This document shows, piece by piece, positions 38,286-46,500 of a stretch of 59,644 bases of DNA. Source of the DNA: a virus; IMG/VR virus record IMGVR_UViG_3300005563_000039, positions 1 through 59,644 of that record; one strand, given 5' to 3'. Every line of letters starts with the position of its first letter. Positions within the stretch are counted from its first letter, which is position 1. The translations under genes were made by a program, and so were the position numbers. The notes beneath the pieces are model-generated. The model was given only the letters and a program-made list of their open reading frames with translations, was not told where the DNA came from and did not search any database.

Positions 38286-39902
38286 ATGCCAATTACCGCA
38301 GCAAACGGACAGACGTACTCTGATGACCAGATCAGAAACTATTTCGCCAGTAGCCCAACAAATGACGCCATTGCAAAACAAGCGCAATCTCTTGGGTTGA
38401 ATGCGGATCAAATTGCACAGGCTGCAAACATCGCAGGCAAGAGTTGGACGAGAAACGATGTGACCAATGCGGCCCAAGGCCTTGGGTACAACTTCGGCGG
38501 CGCAAATGGCGGCATCCTAAGCAATGCATCCAGCCAGCAGCCTACCAGTCTTCAGGTTGGGAATAACAACTACACATCCGACCAAGTGAGGGGTTGGATG
38601 AACGGCAAGACGCCGGAGCAAGTAGCCCAGCAGGCTGTCAGTATGGGGTTGACGCAAGACCAGATCCGGCAAGCCTACCAGATGAGCGGGCAGACTATTG
38701 GTGCCAACGATATCAGCAACTACGCCAACAGAATCGGCGTTAATTTCAATGGCGCTGGTGGTGGCGCTGCATACAACGCAAATGCGAATGCGGCAGGCTG
38801 GAACGCTCAGGGCGGCTCCAATGGCATGGAAAATGGCACCCTTACAACCAGGGGTGGAAAGCAAGTCTCACACGCGCAATTGGCTGCGTTTGCTGCATCA
38901 AACCCGACAGATCAGCAAATCCTGGCACAGGCTGCGCAATGGGGCATGAGTCAGTCCGACATTGCTACAGCTTTGAACAACCTGGGATTGCTCTACAACG
39001 GAAGTCCAACCTCGGTGCAAATGAACGACCCAAAAAATGGGTCCATTTACAACCGACTTGGCAACGAGCTGTACACTGGTGGGCTTGGTTATTCACCGGC
39101 CTATTCTGCAAATTTCAACCCCAACGCCATAATCACCACTGGCAACGGACACAATCTGGTCGATAACGGTGACGGCAGTTTCCACTGGGACCAATTCGGC
39201 ACCAATGCAACCCCAGTCTACGGCAATGGTGATGGCACAAACCCCGGAGGTGGTGGAGCGGTAGGCGGAGGCGTTCCGGGCGGTGGTGTTACCGGTGGAG
39301 GTGGAACGGGAGGAACAGTTACCGCATCCGGAAGTTCTGGGGTAACTCCGTGGAATGTCACACCAGAACAGACTGTCGAACAACGAATTGCCGGGATACT
39401 GTCCGCTAACAATCCACTGATCCAGCAGGCACGCGCACGATCTGATCAGGCCATGAACCAGCGGGGTCTGCTGAACTCCAGCATCGCAAATAGTGCAGCA
39501 GACTCTGCAGCCTACCAGGCCGCACTGCCAATCGCCCAGGCAGATGCTGCAACGTTCGCAGACTCAGCCAAGTTCAATGCGAGTGCAAAAAACCAGTTTG
39601 CTTACCAAGCCCAGGCTCAGGCCAACACCGTGGCGAACATGTTGCAAAGCGCAGACATTGCAAAAGACCTGCAGCGCGCCACGGCTCTTTACGGCAATCT
39701 TCAATCTCAGACCTCGTCGGCAAACTCCATTCAAAACTGGGGTCTGCAAACACTATCATCCATCATGGTTTCCGATCTGTCGCCAGAGGCGAAGAATGCA
39801 GCAACCGCCCAAATCACTCGTTACATGAACGATAGCTACCAGATTCAAGGCGATTGGCACACCAGTGCAGCCCAATTGATTGACCAGATTTTTGGGAAAT
39901 AA
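38286..39902 (+). CDS. Internal virion protein with three repeats
   Basis: 538 residues. Three repeats of about 40-45 residues near 1-50, 90-140 and 190-245 share the pattern [Y/V]SxxQ[I/V/L]xx[Y/W/F], then QA..[L/M]G[L/M]..[D/S]QI..A..[I/M/L] (DQIRNYFASSPTNDAIAKQA; DQVRGWMNGKTPEQVAQQAV; AQLAAFAASNPTDQQILAQA). A Gly-rich hinge follows near 320-360, then a long helical C-terminus (VEQRIAGILSANNPLIQQAR). Likely ejected or tail-associated in the podovirus manner; no family identified. Confidence 0.65.
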   Translation: MPITAANGQTYSDDQIRNYFASSPTNDAIAKQAQSLGLNADQIAQAANIAGKSWTRNDVTNAAQGLGYNFGGANGGILSNASSQQPTSLQVGNNNYTSDQVRGWMNGKTPEQVAQQAVSMGLTQDQIRQAYQMSGQTIGANDISNYANRIGVNFNGAGGGAAYNANANAAGWNAQGGSNGMENGTLTTRGGKQVSHAQLAAFAASNPTDQQILAQAAQWGMSQSDIATALNNLGLLYNGSPTSVQMNDPKNGSIYNRLGNELYTGGLGYSPAYSANFNPNAIITTGNGHNLVDNGDGSFHWDQFGTNATPVYGNGDGTNPGGGGAVGGGVPGGGVTGGGGTGGTVTASGSSGVTPWNVTPEQTVEQRIAGILSANNPLIQQARARSDQAMNQRGLLNSSIANSAADSAAYQAALPIAQADAATFADSAKFNASAKNQFAYQAQAQANTVANMLQSADIAKDLQRATALYGNLQSQTSSANSIQNWGLQTLSSIMVSDLSPEAKNAATAQITRYMNDSYQIQGDWHTSAAQLIDQIFGK

Positions 39903-39905
39903 GCC

Positions 39906-41231
39906 ATGTCATGGGATGATGAATCGAATGGCGGGTGGGCCGACCCGAAACCGGATGACCGGTATGCGCAGGAGCAAAACCGGTTTAAACCAGCTGCAAA
40001 TCCGACGAAGCCAACGCAGCAGCAGATGGCTGATTTTTGGAACGCAAACCGGAAAGACCCGGCAAAAGTCTATGAGGCAATGCAGCAGAACGGCGTTACA
40101 ACAAAGGATGTAGCAAACTTGCTGGGCGTTAGCCAAGATGATGTAGTTGGATACCTGGACATTGGACAAAAAGACCTGACAAAGGACCGCAAAAACTCCA
40201 CTGAAAACCCGCTTGGCTGGGATCAGGAGATGGCCCCGGTCCTCAATTATGAGCAACCCAAAATTGTTCCGCAGACTCGCGCCGAGTTTGACGCCAGCAT
40301 CAAGCCAGAAATGCTGGATGCCAATGGTCGTTTCAAGGGTCCGTCAGCTGGGGTCCACTACTCGCTTGAGGGTCTGACGCCTGATCAAGTTTGGCAGTCG
40401 CGCACAAGCCCGGTCCAGCACTACGATGACAACACTGGACGGATGGAAACCGCAGTGCCCAAGGGCGAGTCCATCAACGTAAATTGGGAGCCGGGTTATG
40501 ACAGCGGCGGCGGTTGGACTGGACATGTGCTCCGGCAAATCGGAAACGCAGGAACTGCCATCGCGCACAACCCGCCACTGATGATGGCTATCACGGCTGG
40601 GATTGGCGACTACATGAATGCACCTCCCGCTGCGGCTGAAGGCGCAAGCTCTACAGGCTCTGCAGCAGAGGGCGCAGAGGGTGCGAGCGCTGGATCTGGA
40701 TCTGGAGAAGCGGCCCATGGAGGCGGATCTGATTGGTTTGGCTCCAGCGTAGGAAATTGGGTGGGCACAAATGGCAAGGCTTTGCTTAACACTGTTGCAA
40801 AGACACCAGGTGTTGTAAACGGAATCATCGACTATGCACAAAACCACGATCTAAACCATGCCGTACAAACCGGAGTAATTAGCAACGTTGGCTCTAAAAT
40901 TGGCGGAGTGGTTGGAGATGCAACTGGCTCCCAAGGGGTTGGCAATATAGTCGGGTCTGCAGCAACGTCTATATTGAGTGGAAGGAACCCGATCAATGCC
41001 TTGGTGAGTGGCGGTGTGAATATGGGCGTGAGAGCCATTACTGGAAATATTGATGGGTTTTCATCCCTTCCTTTGGATCAACAGAATGCAATCAACGGCT
41101 CTGTGGCAGCAATGATCAGCGGCAAGAGCCCAACACAGGCACTCATTGATCAAGCGACAAGTTTTGCTATTGGGCAGGTCAACAGCAAAAAGCCAAAAAA
41201 AGGTTCAGCAACTGGCGGTTGGGCAGATTAG
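39906..41231 (+). CDS. Internal virion protein, Gly/Ala-rich
   Basis: 441 residues. The N-terminal 90 residues again contain a DQI-like repeat motif (PTQQQMADFWNANRKDPAKV, TTKDVANLLGVSQDDVVGYL), related to the repeats of the preceding protein. The C-terminal part is glycine zipper-like (GAHGGGSDWFGSSVGNW-type, KIGGVVGDATGSQGVGNIVG), suggesting membrane insertion during genome entry. Ends with a basic tail (KKPKKGSATGGWAD). Confidence 0.65.
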   Translation: MSWDDESNGGWADPKPDDRYAQEQNRFKPAANPTKPTQQQMADFWNANRKDPAKVYEAMQQNGVTTKDVANLLGVSQDDVVGYLDIGQKDLTKDRKNSTENPLGWDQEMAPVLNYEQPKIVPQTRAEFDASIKPEMLDANGRFKGPSAGVHYSLEGLTPDQVWQSRTSPVQHYDDNTGRMETAVPKGESINVNWEPGYDSGGGWTGHVLRQIGNAGTAIAHNPPLMMAITAGIGDYMNAPPAAAEGASSTGSAAEGAEGASAGSGSGEAAHGGGSDWFGSSVGNWVGTNGKALLNTVAKTPGVVNGIIDYAQNHDLNHAVQTGVISNVGSKIGGVVGDATGSQGVGNIVGSAATSILSGRNPINALVSGGVNMGVRAITGNIDGFSSLPLDQQNAINGSVAAMISGKSPTQALIDQATSFAIGQVNSKKPKKGSATGGWAD

Positions 41232-41241
41232 GAGTTAAGAA

Positions 41242-41826
41242 ATGGCAATGGTTTACGATCCGGATTCAGGAACGTTCTATGATGATGGAGCGCCCGATGT
41301 TGATACGGGTAACTTCAACAGCGAAACAGGTGTTTTTGACAATGTTCCAACGACCTCTGGGAGCACCCCGAACGGAGGCGGCAGCGGGAGCAGCAATGAC
41401 AATATCGACTTCTCACAGAACCCCGACCAAACGTCCAACGAAACTGCCAGAAATCAGCGGCAGAACGACAGTATTGATTGGCAGCACTTCATCAACAACG
41501 CGGCTGCTTCCGGTGTTGATGCACCCTGGATGCAGGCGCTGAAGAGCGTATGGGGCGGCGCAAGTTCTTTTTTGAGAGATAACCCCAAATTAGCGGAAGC
41601 GGCACTGGCTGGACTTGGGAACGCCCAAAAGCAAAAGGCTGATATGGAGCTCGCCGAGAAAAAACATCAGTGGGATGTTGAAAAAACAGCAGAGCAGCGT
41701 GCGAATGAGAAAATGCTTTATGACCGCCGCAATCAATCCATTATTGACATGCAACCGGCCAACCTTGGCATTCTTGGAGGTGGTATGTACGACTCCCAAA
41801 AGGCCTATTTCAATAGCAGGAAGTAA
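41242..41826 (+). CDS. Hypothetical virion protein
   Basis: 194 residues. Disordered Ser/Gly/Asn-rich N-terminus (TTSGSTPNGGGSGSSNDNID) and a helical C-terminus (KLAEAALAGLGNAQKQKADM, ELAEKKHQWDVEKTAEQRAN). Place among internal virion genes suggests an ejected or connector protein. Confidence 0.6.
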   Translation: MAMVYDPDSGTFYDDGAPDVDTGNFNSETGVFDNVPTTSGSTPNGGGSGSSNDNIDFSQNPDQTSNETARNQRQNDSIDWQHFINNAAASGVDAPWMQALKSVWGGASSFLRDNPKLAEAALAGLGNAQKQKADMELAEKKHQWDVEKTAEQRANEKMLYDRRNQSIIDMQPANLGILGGGMYDSQKAYFNSRK

Positions 41827-41828
41827 CC

Positions 41829-42239
41829 ATGCATCCAAACAATGACCTGTTGACCAAATTCACAGTGCTGGCGAAGAGTGTCATCTACGACAAGCAGCGC
41901 ATGGAAAAATTCATGAATATGATGGGCACTGCGGATGGTGCCTTGGTTGCCGTGCAGACGGTGATTGGAGCTATCGAGCAGGCCAAGCCAATACCACCTG
42001 ATGTGCTGCAACAATTGGGTGTGAACATCTACCTGCTGTTGGTGGACATGGCGCAGCACATTACTGGCGTGAAGCCGGGTCCCAACCGTTTGAAGCAAGT
42101 GATATCAAAGATCATTGACACCTTGAGCAAGCCGCAAAGCCCGCAACCAGCGCAGGGCCAGATGCCGCCGCAAGCCCAGGCACAACCACCGCAGCAGCAG
42201 CGCCCAATGGGAATACTGGCAGGAGGTGCACAGGCATGA
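41829..42239 (+). CDS. Hypothetical virion-module protein
   Basis: 136 residues. Helical N-terminal domain (LTKFTVLAKSVIYDKQRMEK, FMNMMGTADGALVAVQTVIG, LGVNIYLLLVDMAQHITGV) and a Pro/Gln tail (PPQAQAQPPQQQRP). Similar compact helical proteins lie among internal virion genes of related phages. Overlaps the next gene by ATGA. Confidence 0.65.
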   Translation: MHPNNDLLTKFTVLAKSVIYDKQRMEKFMNMMGTADGALVAVQTVIGAIEQAKPIPPDVLQQLGVNIYLLLVDMAQHITGVKPGPNRLKQVISKIIDTLSKPQSPQPAQGQMPPQAQAQPPQQQRPMGILAGGAQA

Positions 42240-43597
42240 GCTTCTTTGACGCATTCATAGGCGGTGCTGCCGATGCTGGAGCGGGCATACTTGCCAATCA
42301 AATCAAAAGCGATTCCGAACTTGAGCGGCAAAAGGCGGTGGCCGAGTTCAATTCGCAGCTTGAGATTCAAAAAACCAAGGTGCTAGAACAGTTTCGGCAA
42401 GAGCAGCGTGACGCGCCATTGAATCGGATCCGGGACAAGGAGCAGGAGTTCTCTGGTCAGGATATACCACTTGAGGCGCAGCCAGTGCCCCCTGTAACTC
42501 AAACTGGCGGCATTCTGAATCGCGGTGCCATGACCGGTAACGATGGACAACCGATTCAGGGACAGGGCGATGGTGATGTTGGGTTGGTTGGTAACGTCGA
42601 TACCCTGAAAACCAGGATGCAAGATCCCAAAGACAGCATGTATATAGCGGACCCGACAGAGCGGGCAGGCGCACTGTCTCAGTTGCAAAAGCAGGTTGAC
42701 CAGCAAACCCAGGCGAACCAGGCTCTTGCCAACGCAGCCAACGCCGGGAAGACGCGCAAGCGCACTGCAGATGAGTCCCGAGATGCTGCGCTTGACTGGG
42801 CCAAGGTCAACGATCTTCCGGCCTACGCCGCCTATCAGCGCGACATTGGCAGACCGGAGCGTGAACAGCAGCGCCTGGAGCAGAACGACACCAACCAAAA
42901 CCGCAGGCTTGATATACAGCAAAGCTTCAACGAAGCCCGCTCCAAGATTCAAGATCGTCTGGCTGATATTGCAGAAGCCAGAGCCAACCGTTTGGAGGGT
43001 AGGCAAGACGATCAAGCAACAAAGGCCGAAATGCAAAACACGCGTAATGCCTTGCAATCGGTCCTAAAAGATATTGGCTCTCAGGAGGACAAGCTTAGCG
43101 TCAAGATGCTTGACCCGACCATATCGCCAGAGCAGAAAGCCGTTCTAGACAAACAGTTGAAATCACTCGACGCCGAAAGACAACGAGCCCGCACAGAACT
43201 GCTGCATTTGGCTGGAGTTGAGCCGCAGCCAATATCTGACACAAAACCAGTTCCAAGTCAGGCTGCGCTCGATTACTTGGCGAAGAACCCGGACACCAAG
43301 GACAAGTTCATTGCCATGTATGGCGCTGATGCCTTGCCGAAACAATCCACTGCTGCGCCGACCCCAGCAAAACCAGAAAAGCCTGGATACACCGCACCAC
43401 CAACCATGGAAGAGGTTCAGGCGTTTTACAGGGAAAAGACCAAGCAGATGAAAATAGCACAGGATAAGATGGCAAATGATCCAAGAATCGCCGACCTTAA
43501 AGCCAAGCAAGCAGATGCTTTGCGTCGTTCCAAGCCCATAGAGGCAAACGGTTACCTGCAGCAGATCAAAGACATTGAAAAGAGCTACGGACTTTAA
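42236..43597 (+). CDS. Long coiled-coil virion protein
   Basis: 453 residues. Short amphipathic N-terminus (SFFDAFIGGAADAGAGILAN), then almost continuous charged helix, for example LERQKAVAEFNSQLEIQKTK and KIQDRLADIAEARANRLEGR. A C-terminal region ends in KTKQMKIAQDKMANDPRIAD. Likely an ejection or assembly factor next to the giant protein. Starts by ATGA overlap. Confidence 0.65.
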   Translation: MSFFDAFIGGAADAGAGILANQIKSDSELERQKAVAEFNSQLEIQKTKVLEQFRQEQRDAPLNRIRDKEQEFSGQDIPLEAQPVPPVTQTGGILNRGAMTGNDGQPIQGQGDGDVGLVGNVDTLKTRMQDPKDSMYIADPTERAGALSQLQKQVDQQTQANQALANAANAGKTRKRTADESRDAALDWAKVNDLPAYAAYQRDIGRPEREQQRLEQNDTNQNRRLDIQQSFNEARSKIQDRLADIAEARANRLEGRQDDQATKAEMQNTRNALQSVLKDIGSQEDKLSVKMLDPTISPEQKAVLDKQLKSLDAERQRARTELLHLAGVEPQPISDTKPVPSQAALDYLAKNPDTKDKFIAMYGADALPKQSTAAPTPAKPEKPGYTAPPTMEEVQAFYREKTKQMKIAQDKMANDPRIADLKAKQADALRRSKPIEANGYLQQIKDIEKSYGL

Positions 43598-43599
43598 AA

Positions 43600-46500
43600 A
43601 TGGATAACCCATACGAACAGTTCAACACTGGCAATCCATATGAGCAGTTCACCAATCCGCCACCCCAGCCAGCCAAGGACGATAGCGATTTCAATCGTGG
43701 TGTAAGGGAATCATTCCAGCAATTGCCACAGATGGGTTATGGCTTGCTGGCCGGTGTTGGCGCTGCCGCAGAGTCTGCATTCGGTGAAGGTGGAATCAGC
43801 ACAGGCCTAAAAAAGGCCAGTATCTCTGGATACAAGGAGTGGGGAGACAAGATGGCGTCCAACGCCAAGGAGTCAGATTCCTGGAACTACTCTTATGACC
43901 AAGCCAAGCAAGGCAACTTTGGCGCGCTGGTGGACTGGTTGCAACATGGCATTGGCTATGTAGGCGGTCAGGCCGTCACCACATTGGCAACCGGTGGTAT
44001 GGGCGGGGCTATTGCCAAGGTTGCGGCCAAGACTACAGCAAGACAAATCGCTGAAGGCATGGTTGCCAAGGAAGCAGCAAAGATTGCAGCCGAGGATGCT
44101 GGCGGCGCACTGGCAGCTGATCAGGTCACAAAAATGGCGACCGCCAATGTTGCTGAGAAATTCGCAACACTGGGTCAGCATGTGGCCTTGGGCGGGCATG
44201 CGGTAGGCATGGAGGGTGGGGAGATTTATGGAGACTTGACTTCAGCCAACAAAGACCGCGCCTTGACTGGTGAAGAGATTGGCAAGGCTTTCGCCGCATC
44301 GCTTGGTGCCGGGGCGCTGGAATTCGTTGGTGACAAGCTGGGCCTGGATATCATGCTTGGCAAATCCAGCCTTCTGAAGCCCGCAGAGGGTGCGCTTGGG
44401 TTGCACGGCAGGCTGGCCCGTGGCGGGATTGCGGCGGCTGGTGCGGCACCAATCGAAGGCGGTACGGAATACGCCCAAACGCTCGCGGAAGAGTACGGCA
44501 AGGGCAATGACCCACTCAGCCATGCATCGCTAAAACAGGCGCAGGACGCGGCTGCATTGGGCTTTCTGGGGGGAACTGTGGTGGGTAGCGCGGGTGGTGC
44601 CATTCGCGGACCAAAAACTGCCGAGCAAGCTACCACGGCCACATCTCCCCAGGCAGACCCGTTGCGCATTGGCAACACGCCAGACCCCATGATCAGCTTC
44701 CCGGATGGAACGGTTGCCAGAAAGTCTGAGATTGAAGCCCACATTGCCAGCCTTCCAGAAAACCAACAAGCGGCCATGCGTGCGCAAATGATGGGGCTTG
44801 GCCCGCAGAGGGCAAAGGTTGACCACGTGCAGCAGGTGATGAGTGCAGGGAGCGTAGACGAGGCCATTGCCGCTGCGCAGCAATCCCTGAACGCTGACCA
44901 TGTGGACTTCAACGACCTGCTGCAGACCGAGCAAAGAAACCTGCAGGTGATGGATGCCCAGATGGCGCAGGAGCGGGTGAAACAGCAGCAGCTTGACCAG
45001 CTTCACGCCCAATCGGTTGAAACTCTCGGACGCCTGCCTGATCAGCAGGTTGCCGCCGCCCGCGCCGCGACGGACGAAACACCCACATCAATGCAGCTTG
45101 CCATGCAGCGGGCGCTGGAGAAATTCAATGGCGCAGCTAATGCAGTTCAATCAATACCTCCAGCCAGCAGTGGAAATGTTGGCCCTGTCTCCACAGGAGG
45201 CGTGGAATCTGCAATACCTGATGGACAACGACCTGGAGCCAACCAGGCAGGACGAATTGAAAATAGCGTGGATCAATCTGGTGAACACGCCAAGCCACTA
45301 CCTGCAACCCCAATAAAGTTTGAGTACACAAAAAACCCGTCTGGCACTGTACTGGTGAACGGAGATCCTCAGGCCATTCGCGCCGCGTTCCCTGGCGTCA
45401 ATGGCATGGTGAAGCAATCCAATGGTAAGCCATCTGGAGTACTGTATGGCATAAGCGCAGCCCCTTCTGTTCTCGCAAAACTGGAGCCCAACAGTGTCAA
45501 GAACTCAGCGCCAAGATTCGCCCCGCCAACGCCAGCCAAAGCCGCGCCAGTTGAAGCGCCAGCGGTTGCAAGAACTGGAACAACGGGACAGCCCGCAGCC
45601 AGAACCGAGGCCAGAGCCGGTACACTGGAGCCCACTGGGGTAGCCCCAAAGCCACGGCCTGTAGCTGAACAGCCAGCTATCGAACCAGTCCAGCCAAGGA
45701 CCAGCTTCCCGGCCCCAGTGCCAAAACGCACACCAGAGCCGCCAGCCAAGGCTAATCCACCAGCAGCAAAAGCCGAGCCAGCACCAGTCAACCAAGGCAA
45801 GGAAGTCTCCCGCTACAACGGGAAGTTTGGTAAAGGTATGGGCCGGGATGCTGCGCGTCTGGAGGCCATGCGCCTGAACAAGGTGAGTGCTGACAAAAAT
45901 GTCACATATTCAGCCGAAGAGCACAACGACCCAAGCCTGGAAAACCCATACTCCGTGGTGGGCCGGAAGGCGGAGAAACAAGTTCAAGGAAAGGCAAAAG
46001 AGTCCTATACTGACAAAGGCGATGTGAATTTCAGCATTGCCGACAAAGGAGAGACAAAAAATGGACTCCAATCAGGAACAAAGCACCAGCAAGACCTCGC
46101 CGACAAACTCGCAGAGCGCATCAATGCAAACAAGCCAGACGGAAGCCCTGATATCGTGCTACACGCCCATTCTGAACGAGTGGCCGACGACGACAGAGCC
46201 AGTAGAAGTCTTGCTGAAACGCAAGCTGTCGCAAAGAAACTCTTCGGGCACGAAGTAGTTTACGTTTCCTTCGATGGCGCTCCGCTGTTCAACGGGGCAA
46301 TGTCGAAAAAGATCCCTGGTGTGGTGTTCATCAATGCCAACTCTCAGCACCCACACATGGCCGTGCTGGGCCATGAACTGCTGCACACCCTGCGTGAAAA
46401 TAATCCAGAGGCATACGCAGCCCTGGATAAGACGCTATCCGGCCTATTGAGTGCAGAGGGCACATCCAAATTCTTGAACAAACTGGAGAGCCAGTACAAG

